Below, piece after piece: positions 23,634 to 34,964 of a DNA stretch of 64,000 bases (position 1 is the stretch's first letter; each line of letters opens with the position of its first letter). This DNA comes from Mya arenaria (Eukaryota; Mollusca; Bivalvia; Myida; Myidae), in contig NC_069122.1 of assembly GCF_026914265.1 (NCBI RefSeq), positions 33,965,473-34,029,472 of the forward strand, in the 5' to 3' direction. The notes beneath the pieces were generated by a model. That model was not told where the DNA came from. It did not search any database and saw nothing but the letters and a program-made list of their open reading frames with translations. Both the position numbers and the translations under genes were made by a program.

Positions 23634-23963
23634 AGGCTGGCTATTGAAATAAGCATAAATTAGGGATTTTAAGACATTTATAATGAATTAAGGTTGTTTT
23701 TTAATGCATGAAGGGAAACGGCTCTTATCTTTATGAAAGCGGCTCACTTTTTTATGTTTTTTGCCTTGAGAAATGTCAAGTTTTTCAATGTATAAACTGA
23801 ATAAATAAATGAATGAATGAATATATATGAATGGTTGATAGAATTGATTAATGAATTAATGAAAGGTGGCATTATTTCTTTAAAATAGGGATCTCATTGT
23901 GTTGCTGTGATTGTTGAAGTAGATGTTTTCTTGTCCATAAGCTGAAAATCATATGCACACTAA

Positions 23964-24242
23964 TGCTTCAGTCAATTGTACCCACGCGCCCCCCCCCCAG
24001 GTCCGGGGGTTAACCGGGGAAAAGGGCCGTGTTTTAACTTTCCAGGTGGCCCCGCAGGGCCGGGTGACCGCGGTGGTTTTGCCATAGCGCCAATTTTAGC
24101 GGAGGTGCGGGGGCATTTGGCCGGGGTTTAACCATCAGTTCGTCCCCGCAGGGCGGGGATTTTACCCCGGGTTGGCTGGACTGAAAGTCAAAGTCCCGGC
24201 TATTCCCCGGACCTGGGGGCGTGGTTATAATTGACTGGTGCA
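23964..24242. mobile_element. GC-rich Harbinger-like MITE, copy in the duplicated segment
   Basis: It has the same ends as 12661-12977: TGCTTCAGTCAATTG at the left and, at the right, GACTGGTGCA. Flanks are TAA and AAA, so one duplication is mutated. The sister segment at about 9430-9450 lacks it. Confidence 0.8.
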
Positions 24243-24770
24243 AAAATAAAACATCATTCTGCATCAAATGTGTAGTAAGTTTTGATTAATTGCTTATGGA
24301 ATTTGCAATTTATGTAATGTTTGCTTAAAAGAGCAAACAAAATGTGCGAATAGATACACAATACAGACCAAAGACTAATACAAGTCAGCAGCTTCATTAG
24401 AAAATAATATTATTATCAAAGCCGCACCAGAAATGATTGTCAACAACATAGAAGAAATTCATTTAGAAAAGGAACAAACAGTATCAATGGGCTTATATGA
24501 CCAAACTTACTCACTTTAGTTTGGATACAATTTTCCATTATATGATCTTGAAGTGCTAACAAATTTTAGCATGTCGGCATGTTGGCATACACCAAGTACA
24601 GCTCGGCGGGGTGGCAGGCGGGCTGTCTGGCTGGTTCATCATCATTTCCTCCCGGGTCTGTTTATAATAAGAATGAAAATAACACAACACCTACCCAAAC
24701 ATACAATCATTGACACCCTTGTAGTATATACAACATTCTCAATTAAGACATCTCTGGCCTACCAGTTTTA

Positions 24771-25950
24771 ATTGATGGGATTCAATATTTATTTGAGAGC
24801 TGGCTGAAATTTCAAACAGTAAAACATATCTCAATATGTTTGAAACAGTGAGATTGTTTTTATTGTTCATAAATGTCTATAAATCACCACAAAGCATATA
24901 TAATATAAATGTTTTGAATTTTGCTATGCCTATGCTTTACTATATTAGAGCTGGCATTGTAATCGTCTTGTTAATTTTACATAAACAATATATCCTTTTT
25001 TAAGTAATTCATATAGACTGTATTTTAAGAACAAATTGAGAACAAAATATTTCTCGGCCATATTCTATCTCAAGTCGAAACAGCTGTTAGGAAGAGTAAA
25101 TTGCACACTGCATGAAGAAAAATCACTGATCTACAAGCAATTGTTAAAAACATCTGAAAAATATTGCAAAAAACGCCACTGTTTTTGAGCTAAACTGATG
25201 ACCCCGCATTTTCTAATTATATGCAGGAGAAAAAAGATGTTATTAACATCGCTTGTTGGGAGGGATTTTGTCGGGAGGGGAAACCCCTCCCGAACCCACC
25301 CCATTTAAATAATTAATTACTTAAATGTCATTTTTTACTTTGTAGGAAAGAGTTTGTCTAAAACTGTCTTGCATGCTTAAGCATGCCTTCAGCTGATTAA
25401 TTTTGAAAAGAGGTTAACTTAAAGAAATTCTGTGTGGAAATATGTGCCAGTTTAAGCGAGACATGTCAATACATTTCATCTCGCCTAAAGGTTTCCTTCT
25501 GAAAACCTTGTTAAAAAAATCACCGGTAAGATGCTGTAAGCTCTAGCGTTATCATGTAATTCTGCCAAAAAGAAACACTGCCTTTTATGCTTAGACCTCC
25601 CCCGGGTTCATAATCTATAATACTCACATTATAATGCTTGTTGAAACCAGGTCAAACATGCCAAATTTGATGGTTGTTTGGAGGGGATACCCCTCCCCTG
25701 TCAATCACATTATGAATTACTAAACATTTGATTTCATTGTTTGTGCTGAAGTGGTTTTACTGTAATTTCATTCATACATCTTTATCGCTTAAAGTATTCG
25801 CGAGTTATCTGCCCCACTCTGCCATGACAAAAATATTAATTAAATACTGTAAACTTTTTTTAATTTTTAAACTGGGCATAATTACACTCAGGTTACCCAC
25901 AATCGTGACAGCAGTAAAAGAGCAGGAGTGCCTACATGTCGGCCTAAATG
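24771..25950. other. No gene recognised
   Basis: Spacer. Two GGGAGGGG...CCCCTCCC hairpins lie at about 25270-25290 and 25682-25698. They may be ends of a repeat, but no matching copy was found in the window. Confidence 0.3.
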
Positions 25951-25955
25951 GTTAA

Positions 25956-26047
25956 AGGGACTGTGTCACAGATCGATGCCAAATTTATGATATTTTTCGA
26001 CAATTTTCTTTTCTTTTCGCTATTTTATCATCTGTGAGACAGCCCCT
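25956..26047. mobile_element. Short TTAA-flanked MITE (~92 bp)
   Basis: AGGGACTGTGTCACAGAT is mirrored by ATCTGTGAGACAGCCCCT, with TTAA on both sides (25952-25955 and 26048-26051). Confidence 0.75.
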
Positions 26048-26090
26048 TTAATGGACGGACGAGTCTAGTCTGTGTGAGTTGAAACCAGCT

Positions 26091-26166
26091 GCCCATTTAA
26101 CTCAGTTGGCAAGAGCGCCGTGCTAGTGTTCCTGCGGTCGTGAGTCTGAGCCCCACACCAGGCTCA
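26091..26166 (+). mobile_element. tRNA-like SINE head or tRNA pseudogene
   Basis: TAACTCAGTTGGCAAGAGCG resembles a pol III A box and GGTCGTGAGTCTGAGCCCC a B box. The acceptor and anticodon stems do not pair properly, so a working tRNA is unlikely. A short T-rich and A-rich tail follows. Confidence 0.5.
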
Positions 26167-26169
26167 CTT

Positions 26170-26890
26170 TTCTTCTCAGGTTTACCATAAGCATGCACAA
26201 TGAATTTTAATAAAAAAGGAATGTTTTTTAAGATTTAGTTTTCACTACTTAAGTTTTAACTTTTTTTATTTAATACTTTAATTTTACAATACAATACAAC
26301 GAAGTACACAATCGCACAGTTAACAATTAGTTTGGCATGTATAGTGATGAGTCATAAATTATGACCTGAAGGTCATATCTGAATACCGATTGCATAAATT
26401 TAGCTTTTTCATTATCCGTAAAAACCAACGTTATGTCATTATGGTGTCCAAACAGCAACGTATGAACGATTGAATTTACAATAACAAGTATAATTCTTAG
26501 TACAACTCACCGTGAAAGCAACGTTAACTTCGTGTTATTGCATCATGATGAAAGTTTCAATATAATAGACATATTGAAGACGTCACGCGCACCTGCAATG
26601 TGCCTATATGCAAATCATTGTTTACATCAGCTCTCGTAAAATGCGCATAAATACATTTAACTTAATTATCTAGATATACAGTTTAAACGGTATTTTTTAA
26701 GATGTGGGGTAAAAAAAACACAATTGTTTTGACAACCCTGTTCGTTTTGTATTATTATTGCAGAGTTATGAAATATAATTTCCGGTCAAAAGAAGTACTC
26801 TTTAGACGTGTATTCATTATATGTGTTCTCCACTCCTTTTATGGAAGTGCCGAAGGTGGATTGTACATGTACCTCGGGTATTTCCATATT
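26170..26890. other. No gene recognised
   Basis: The plus-strand frame at 26702-27025 runs into the direct repeat below and has no family resemblance. Confidence 0.3.
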
Positions 26891-26891
26891 G

Positions 26892-27130
26892 ATTTTCATT
26901 GGTTAACGGAGGTCAAACCCCGCCCTAAACATGTACAATTTGCTTGCCGGCATGCACGCGCTTTATATGAACAATGTATGACGAGCTTGTCTGGTTCTCA
27001 TTTTCACGGTTCAGTGGTGCCCTAATTTTTTAATGCCTATCACTCCGGCAAAAAAGAAGTAGTCCATTGCATACACGTACAAACCGTAAGAGGGCTTGTA
27101 CAGACAAACGCTTCAAGCCCTTATTAAACC
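26892..27130 (+). repeat. Direct repeat, unit 1
   Basis: ATTGATTTTCATTGGTTAAC through ACATGTACAATTTGCTT, GGCATGCAC and GCTTCAAGCCC match 27588-27830 in the same order, diverged. Confidence 0.7.
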
Positions 27131-27587
27131 GTTTTAACTGTTGATATCAAACATTCAATTATCAATATATTGAGTTATAGTGTGTATCTCCTTCAAGTTA
27201 AAGTCTCTGAATATTAAGTTATCAATCTGCACATGTTTATACTGTGTCAGAAGTCGTACCTCGCTATCATACTCATGGTTGAAACGCGAATATCGTTAAA
27301 ACATGAAGTCGCAAGTGTTCAAATATGAATTATTTTATGAACAATCAAATTCATTCATCTGGGTTAAACTCACCTTTACAATCAATATCCGACTTTTCTT
27401 TAATAAACAGCCGACTTAATCCGTTTCCAATGACTAAAAAATGGTGTCCAATGGTAACTCGAAGTCTTCATCAAGTTCATTGTAGCGTGACACTGGAATA
27501 AATACAATTAAATGTAGATATATTTTCAATGCAAAAGCATCCTACTTTTATCTATTTATGGAACGTGACGATCCTAAAACTAATCGT

Positions 27588-27830
27588 TTTGATTTTCATT
27601 GGATAACGAAGGTCAGACCCATCCGAAACATGTACAATTTGCTTATCGGCATGCACACGCAATATATCAGTATGAATGACAAGCTTTTCTGGTCCCCATT
27701 TTATGGTTCAGTGGTACCCATAAAAAGATAGCCACCACTCCGGAAGGAAGGGAATTAGATCTTTCACGCAAATACCGCGGGCGGACTTTACGTCAAGCTG
27801 CGCTGGGCTTCAAGCCCGTTTAAAAGTTTT
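27588..27830 (+). repeat. Direct repeat, unit 2
   Basis: Diverged copy of 26892-27130, about 700 bases downstream. Function unknown. Confidence 0.7.
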
Positions 27831-28109
27831 ACATTATTTCACAGGTTGAGAAAAAGGCAGATTTATACTACCGTACGACCTTAATTTATTCTCCATCTAG
27901 GTACATATTTAGGATAACATGGGACTTTTTGAAGACATCCACACCCAGTCGTTGAAAAATATATAAAGCATACATGTACATAAACAACTAGTCTTTAGTC
28001 ACTTAACCAAAGTTTACTGATTTCAATTTTGTCAATGTATTTATTCAGAATTTAAACCAATGCAAACAACCTTTTAATACAAAAAATCGTACTTACCTTT
28101 CTAAATGAT

Positions 28110-28440
28110 TATATTGAAATTAAATATAAAATGCCGAACAATTCCGTCGTAGTTGTGATGGGTATTCCCATGAGTAATAACTTTCTGTTTAAGACAAAGA
28201 AAGACAAGTTTGTCAGCTATTTACGAGCTATATTAATGGTAATATGATATAATGTCCTCGTACCACCGGAAGTTTATACTGATTGAATTTGAATGAACAT
28301 TAAATAAAAGTGTATCGAGGCTTTATGTTAAATAACGTATACAAAAGTGTTTTCATAAGTTGCATAGGATTGTTAAAATGGGAACATTCTTGATCGTGAT
28401 TTAAAATGGCTTGCGGACGAAAGTCATATGTACAAAGTAT
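28110..28440. repeat. Duplicate of the region 5' of kinase copy 2
   Basis: TTCCGTCGTAGTT, ATTCCCATGAGTA, CTTTCTGTTTAAGA, CAGGATTGTT and AAAATGGC.TGCGG match 46850-47060 in order. At 46915-46926, read on the minus strand, the sequence is AAA|GTAAGT, a perfect donor. Here it reads AAA|GTTATT. Confidence 0.6.
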
Positions 28441-28592
28441 CAGAGTGATACATACGGTGGGAGAAGTCTTCTCCAACAAATGTAGATATATCTTTGACAC
28501 TCGTAAAATAAACTACCATCTTACACATACATCAACAAATATCCTCCATGGCATCTAAATCTCATATTTATATTTTTGTTCTATATTGTTAA

Positions 28593-29010
28593 AGGGACTG
28601 GAAACCAGATGATACAGTTGTAAGTAAAAATGAAAATAATCGACGCATTGAATCTTACTTAATGATGTACCACATCGCTTACGACATATTTATCGATCGC
28701 AGTTTTTGCGTATCTTTCCAATACCAAATCTACTTGGTTTGTCTACCCGGTAAGTTTAAAAATAACGTCGCAATATAAATCGGCACTGATAACTTAATTA
28801 TAACATGCTCAACATACACAGCAGGACTAACAGTGCGGAGAACTGGTACGAGACACAGAGCCCGACGGATAAATATCTGTAAATAATTGATCGATGGAAA
28901 CTTTTGAAAGAGATTTCTACTGCTGAAAATGACAGAGCTTTTCCTATAATGTTTTTACTGGTTAGTGTGTGAAACGATCACACGACTTGCAAGTTGTTCG
29001 AAAAATCCAT
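28593..29010. repeat. Dispersed repeat (TTAAAGGGACTGG end)
   Basis: The right part (28790-29010) is an inverted copy of 10500-10740. The left end resembles a TTAA-flanked MITE terminus. The matching right terminus was not found. Confidence 0.5.
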
Positions 29011-29828
29011 TCCGCGCAACTTATGAACAGGACATTCAGCTGAGACAGCTTGGACAGCGTGTAAGACGACATGACTGTTGCGTTCTTTAAATCAGTTCGT
29101 TCTGAATAGTCGATGCTTGTTTGGGGGAAATATTTGTTAGTCGATTTTGGGACAATCTGGTGTCCGGCCCCTTATATATGTGTTGCTTAATGCAATGTGT
29201 ATATTTAATGACTTGCATCCAAATTGTAAGTTGCATAATTACATGCGAGCCTTGTTGCATACATGGTTTATCGGCAGCCAATTGTATTAGCGTCAAGGCT
29301 AGATTTAACAACTGATTTAACAGCTGTTAACTTTAACAAAGTGGCCAATTTTATCCAAACCGTTAATCCGTGTATAAAGGTAAAAAATAAACCAGCGGCT
29401 AAATTAACTTAATTGGGTATCGAGATATCCAAATAGGTTATCCTTAACCTTACCAAAGCGATCCCAAAGTGCACCGATAGCATGGTTCCGGTCAATGTGG
29501 GTTTTGCAGTACATTTGTATTTTTAAACACTGTGTCTTCTGAAGTAAACAACAATGGCCGACTTGACAGCTGATGCCACATGAATCGAACGAAATGGTCG
29601 AAATTTTGTCGGATGCTAAAAAAGCCACCATAATGGAGGGTTTCCTCAGCAGTGGCGATTTTTTAGGGAAGAAGTTTGCAAGTAAAGTCGCAAAAACGTG
29701 CAAGACAATGCCTGGATCAAGTAGCACTTAATGCAGTAGGCCGTGTATATCGTTTTGTTATATATTGTTATTTTGTCGATGATATTTAAAATATAATTAC
29801 AAACAAATATGCAATATTACATATACAA
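29011..29828. other. No gene assigned; one small open frame
   Basis: ATG at about 29594 opens a 45-codon plus-strand frame (MVEILSDAKKATIMEGFLSS and onward, ending with TAA near 29730). It has no recognisable family and no splice support. Confidence 0.25.
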
Positions 29829-30200
29829 GAAAGCCAATTGAACCCTGGGATTTCTTCGCAGTAACCTTCGCTACTACCCCATGCCCTGCAGAAAGAACGC
29901 ATACCTTGTTTAAGTCCGTGCAAAACTAGACTATGAAAGCGTTGTCTGGGATCCCTACCTAAAATATTACATCGACCGCCTAAAACGCATACAACACATA
30001 TGGGGCTCGATTCATCATAGGCGACTACAAATCAAGACAAGAGGGCCTTCGAAATGCTACAAAACTTTGAATCACAGAGCCTACATGAGAGGCACAGAAA
30101 CCTGAGATTGACCTTCTTGTACATGTACATGGTGACTGAAGGGCACGTACCAGCCAACTCAGTGAATAACATAAAAAAATGTATTGTGGATCTTCATGCT
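29829..30200 (+). pseudogene. LINE reverse transcriptase C-terminal fragment (CR1/Jockey type), 5' truncated
   Basis: The frame reads GFLRSNLRYYPMPCRKNAYL, a stop, then VRAKLDYESVVWDPYLKYYI followed by DRLKRIQ. This matches the conserved stretch after the palm/thumb in Jockey/CR1-type reverse transcriptases (FLRRNL...VR..LEY...VWDP....I..LE..Q). In-frame stops and a frameshift show decay. Confidence 0.8.
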
Positions 30201-30817
30201 AAAAGTATGTGTTATGCTCATTCTTTGTGAGAACAGCTATTGGCTAGAATAAACGTAATGATATAGTACACTCTGAGTCATTGAACACTTTAAAACTGTC
30301 ATTAACAAAAAGTGTTGAAGCACACTCCCTTCGTAGTGATAAAGTAAGTATTGGACTCTACCATGTATCTTCAGATTCAGATTTATACTCAGATTAATAT
30401 AAATAACTTAAACGGCAAACACATGTGTTTTTAATATCCCCTCCCCTACCTTATTTCATGTAGTTAGATAAAAGGTTGTTATATGTCCTCGATTATATTT
30501 ACTGGCGTTACTTTATGTCGTTTAATACCATTTACGATCCAAATAATTTTACTCCAAGAAAAACATCAAAAAGATGGTAGCTCTTCAAAGTCCGGCATCG
30601 CGCAAGAAAAAGCCAGGCAGACCGTTGAGTGAAACCCACTGCCCATCGTGGATGATACGACATTGGCCATCAATGATAACATAAAGGAAACGCCGGTCTT
30701 TAGCGGCATCTCCAGACCATTTGATTAGTTTCATCGCGATATATATGCATAAGAAAGTTTAAACGAATCGTGACATTATTTTACAACGTTGTGATAAATA
30801 AAGGCGATCGTTGACCC
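30201..30817. other. No gene recognised
   Basis: Probably the 3' untranslated remainder of the LINE relic followed by unique sequence. Confidence 0.3.
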
Positions 30818-30818
30818 A

Positions 30819-30864
<46 letters not shown>

Positions 30865-30896
30865 CGACGATGATGATAATAATAATAATAATAATA

Positions 30897-30940
<44 letters not shown>
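30818..30940 (+). repeat. (GAT)n and (AAT/ATT)n compound microsatellite
   Basis: About 18 GAT units pass into AAT and then ATT runs. The poly-Met/poly-Ile frame across it is an artefact. Confidence 0.97.
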
Positions 30941-31760
30941 AATTTGTCTGTTTTCAGTAATCGAAAATGTTAAAAACGTAACAATTTATAACTTTTATAA
31001 TTAAATGTATTTAAAATAAAACATAACTCCACAAATGAACTTCTTTAAAAGAAAATAATACCCAGGCGAAAACAATTTCCATTTTCGTAAGCACATGCAT
31101 GTTGTATTCCAGTGGTTGTGAGCATGCAGGACGATGATAATCCTAAAGATCTATTCAACCTGCTAGATTCTGATGTTAAATATTTCCGAATAAAACAAGT
31201 AAATAAAGTAAACCAAAACTCTTTCATCAAATAATTTAAATGATGTAATTACATATATACATATATTTACTGTTATAAATAATTTCTGTACACCTATATT
31301 GATTGGCTTTCAATGTCATAATGACTGCACTCAATCGCAATTTACATAATGAAACACATGTGTTTTGTAAAGTTGGACCAGTCTGTCGTAGGGTTGTTAA
31401 AATTAAAGTCAATGTTATCAAGTAAATAACATATCTTTTCTGGGTATAACTCACTAATTTTTAACATATTCATACATGTTCGTATTCGGACAGTCTTAAG
31501 TTTTTAAAGTATAATGATAAAAATGGTGTCTTTATATTAACTTTTTAAGATTTACTCAATTTAAGAACTGTAATGAAATGGAATAGACTATATAAAATGG
31601 GGCTTCTTTTGGATATGGTTGAATCATTATAAATTTCAGCATTGACTGGCTGGCCAATTAAGTCTTGGGGCATGTTTGAATTTGCACCAATATCTGGTAT
31701 GTATAAGTGGATGTCATTGACACATACTTGCAATATGTATCCTATTGTAGTGACGCAGAA
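30941..31760. other. No gene recognised
   Basis: Frames of 60-97 codons overlap on the minus strand without family resemblance. Confidence 0.3.
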
Positions 31761-31850
31761 ATAGAGGATCTCAAATGAGTGTTTATTTTGTATCGGCAGA
31801 GCCTCGTTTAATAAATTTAATACAAAATAAACACTCATTTGAGACTCTAT
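31761..31850. repeat. Hairpin with 24-bp perfect arms
   Basis: CTCAAATGAGTGTTTATTTT (arm 31770-31793) is perfectly mirrored at 31820-31843 around a 26-base loop. The flanks (ATAGAG...CTCTAT) extend it imperfectly. Confidence 0.9.
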
Positions 31851-33219
31851 TTATAACATAACTCATTTACGGTCGAAATCTAGGTCAAAGTTTCTTCAAT
31901 ACACTTCTCTTGTCAGAGTGCGAAGCATTTTTATTTTGTGTTATTAGGATGCTTCATCCGCAGGAAAGAAAATAGCCCGAGATAAAAAAACAACATTTTA
32001 TTAACAATAAAACACATAAATCATGTCTCAATTATCGACCGATATTTTATAAATTTTCACAAAAATAGATATTTAAATCCATTTAAATCGAGCAAATCAA
32101 TAATAAGAGCAATGCCATAACTGGTTGACGTCATAAGTAATCACGCGAGTGTGTACAAGTCATTTGCTGGTTGAAGTTAAGAACATAAGTCAGCATCACA
32201 GTCGCTTTCAATAGTGCGAATTAGCTTTGTAGCTGGTCGATTACAGCATGGATTTTTGTCATCTTGATGGATGTGCACAAGGACATTTCCTCCGTGAATT
32301 GGAGCACCATAAATGTTGTAAAATGCACCAGAAATAAAATGGAATTTGATTTGGAATCACTGTGACAGTGTGTGAACTTGAGCATTGCTGGCGAACTGCC
32401 TTGAGTTGAGCATTTTGCAAGGAAGTAGACGGTGTATTTTCACAATAGTACAGGATGCTGGACATTTCCTTGTGTTGATTATGTGGGAGTAGTTGTTTAC
32501 AGATGCAATGTTCTTGTGTACGGATGTTTGCATAATCTGGTTCGTAGGAGCATTGATGTCATTCAATTTCTGGACGAGGTATTTTCTGGGGCTGTGATCA
32601 GGGAGGTGTTTATTTGGATTAAGCCCAGCCTTTCTACCATTCGTTTCATCGTGGAGCTAAGTTTGTTGACACTGACAGGATTTCTTTTGTAACATCGTTT
32701 CTAATGTTTGTTTACATTTTTTGACAGCGCGTATAAATACATTTTTCCATGATGCGGTTACCTAATTTGCATAGTTATTTCACTAGTTGTATATGAACAA
32801 TATTGCATAGGGTTATATCACTTCTGCGCCTTAAGTTATGTTTTAAGAATAAATAAATGATTAATTGCAAAAATATTTAACATGTTTTCAATTACAATTA
32901 TTAAAAGATTAACTTGAATGACAAATAATTCTTTTGTGATAATGTTGAGATATTGAAAAAATGTTATTGAAAGATGTGTAAGTAGATCTTGATCTAATTC
33001 TATTTTTCAACATATTTTTACCTCATTTCCATAGAATAAATTTGGTTGATCTTTGTAATTGAAGCCTCATATTGTAGTGATGTTAAAAAACACACACTCG
33101 CATGCCAATATAATGACCATTTGTTAAAAATTATATCAATTAAATTAATTATTTAAATTCAATACATTTTCTGATATGTTTCACAGTCCCTTGAACATCC
33201 ATTCTTTAACTACTTTAAG
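31851..33219. other. No gene assigned; possible decayed integrase-like coding on the minus strand
   Basis: Between 32250 and 32680 the minus strand gives peptide pieces in different frames (STMKRMVERLGL, LNDINAPTN, FYNIYGAPIHGGNV). The first two vaguely recall DDE-integrase-type transposon proteins of invertebrates. Frames are broken and the resemblance is weak. Confidence 0.2.
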
Positions 33220-33285
33220 GTGAGGCACAGGTAGATGAGGCAGAGGCGATTGAGACTCAGCTGAACTTTGAAGAAGACAATAAGG
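33220..33285 (+). CDS. Candidate internal exon of an unknown gene (phase 1-1)
   Basis: Acceptor TACTTTAAG and donor G|GTAATT bound an open stretch encoding EAQVDEAEAIETQLNFEEDN, which is acidic. Its phase matches the next candidate exon at 33645, where the joined reading ends in a stop after 12 residues. No family was recognised. Confidence 0.35.
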
Positions 33286-33644
33286 GTAATTTAATTGGAA
33301 AGGAAAAAATAGTTCGTTTATATGCATTACCTGTTACTGCATGTTAAGTGAAAGACTGTCTAGTGACTATTTCAGACTAGGAAAAGGCAATGTTCAATCA
33401 TTATGTTCTCTTCTTATGATTTTCATATCTTACAAAAGGTATTTCATGTACAGATATGGCTTTCTGCGATATGTACACTCGGTCGTGCAGTAGAATACCA
33501 TCACGAACGAAAAGGTAATTAATAAAATTGTTATGTTGTATGAAAATATAACATTTTTACACACGCACACGCACATGCAACAGTAACTAAAACCATCCGG
33601 GAAACTAAAGATCATGAAAGTATCCTCCATATTCTATATAACAG

Positions 33645-33682
33645 ATACAGTTGGCGTTGAATATGACCTTCATGATTTGTAG
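33645..33682 (+). CDS. Candidate terminal exon joined to 33220-33285
   Basis: Acceptor ATATAACAG precedes coding for DTVGVEYDLHDL and TAG, in phase with the donor at 33286. The joined tail is strongly acidic. This is weak but consistent evidence of a small plus-strand gene end. Confidence 0.3.
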
Positions 33683-34245
33683 ATTTTGTATTTTACTTTA
33701 AATAGTTTTGAAAATTGTAACTTAGCTTTCCATCGATGCATTTGTCGTTTGTTAAATAATTGTTCAATTATCAAGGCCAATATAAACTATTGTTATGAGT
33801 CTGAAACTTATAAATCATTAATTTTATAACAAGATTGCTAACTTTTATATATAGAAGAAATTAACTGGTTTCCAAATTAATACAAAATCATTTATAAGGA
33901 AGGCAGTCTGACTGGTACATATGAGGTAGAATGATTATCATTTATATTTTTATATGAAATGAATTCTCCATAAGGACCAATCACTCTTTTTACAACAGAT
34001 GCAATGCCTTTTTAATTTAAAGTCAGACTAGACATAGCAAGATACAAAAAGAAGTTGTTGGTAATTTGTGTGAAGTGTTATGTCTTAGTGTTACAATTGC
34101 AAAGTGAAGCAAATATAAAAATAATCAAATCTGATATAGTTTATTGTCATAAAGTTCCGAACTGCTTGTCCGGACATGTCGCTGTCCTGGTACAAAGGGG
34201 TAGGGGGATGCGGATCATCTTCATCATCTCTGCTTCTTCCCACAG

Positions 34246-34344
34246 CTGAGCAAGTTTGTGCAGCACGACACAACATACGACAATCTTACTCACTTTCAAT
34301 GGCTTCATCCGGATCTAATTTAAGAAAAGATCAAATAACACCAG
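34246..34344 (+). CDS. Candidate internal exon (99 bp, phase 1-1)
   Basis: Acceptor TGCTTCTTCCCACAG and donor CAG|GTATAT bound an open frame (EQVCAARHNIRQSYSLSMAS and on). It lies beyond the stop of the previous candidate, so it is either an alternative exon or another gene. Function unknown. Confidence 0.3.
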
Positions 34345-34589
34345 GTATATTAAACAATATCCGTATGATTCGATACATATGCCAATAGTAAATACAACCA
34401 TTTATATTATGAATAATTATATATTTGTAAATGATCGACACATGTTATGTATTTAACTTACAATCAGTGTTCAAGTACATAGGCATTGGAAACACAGAGT
34501 TACTAGAACGTTGGTGTACCTACCTCTGTATGTAGTACATGGAATCGCCTCTTCAATACACCAAAGGCTCTATTTCTGGTCGAACAATG

Positions 34590-34597
34590 CGCAACAT

Positions 34598-34630
<33 letters not shown>

Positions 34631-34850
34631 CAACAGAGCAGCAACAGCAGCAGCATCATAATCATCGTCAGCAGAAGCAGAAACAGCAGCAGAAACAGCA
34701 GCAGAAACAGCAGCAGCAGAGGAAAAAGCAGCAGCATCACACCGCCACCATCACCACACAACAACAATAACCACCACCATCATCATCAACATTATCATCA
34801 TCATCAACACAATCATACATCAACAGCTTGCAACAACATTGGTAGCTTGA
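34590..34850 (+). repeat. CAT/CAG/CAA trinucleotide repeat tract
   Basis: Degenerate CAG, CAA and CAT/CAC runs. The plus-strand frame across it gives His/Gln/Ser/Asn runs and is probably an artefact, although a short low-complexity coding exon cannot be excluded. Confidence 0.85.
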
Positions 34851-34964
34851 CTGATTATTGTAATGATTATCATACTCATCTTTTTTTAATTGATCTACAA
34901 AACAAATGAAGGATAAGCATCAGAATAAATTTGAAATGATGTGCACATGTACATACAATATTAC

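Larger units (their letters stand above)
18050..24770. repeat. Segmental duplication, copy 2 (expanded by transposons)
   Basis: This is the sister of 8231-9870, with the same landmarks in order. It is expanded by the long-inverted-repeat element at 18910-22952 and the GC-rich MITE at 23964-24242. It also holds two possible minus-strand exons (23518-23633 and about 24597-24660) that are missing or decayed in the sister copy. Confidence 0.7.

Noticed and set aside
26091..26166. Functional tRNA gene
   Set aside because: A and B boxes are recognisable, but the acceptor and anticodon stems do not pair.
30819..31004. Poly-Met/poly-Ile protein
   Set aside because: GAT and ATT microsatellite translated in frame.
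32259..32692. Integrase-like transposon protein on the minus strand
   Set aside because: Only short, frame-broken similarities from memory; not strong enough to call.
34511..34909. His/Gln/Ser-rich protein
   Set aside because: CAT/CAG repeat tract without splice or family support. It is kept as a repeat, though a low-complexity exon is not excluded.
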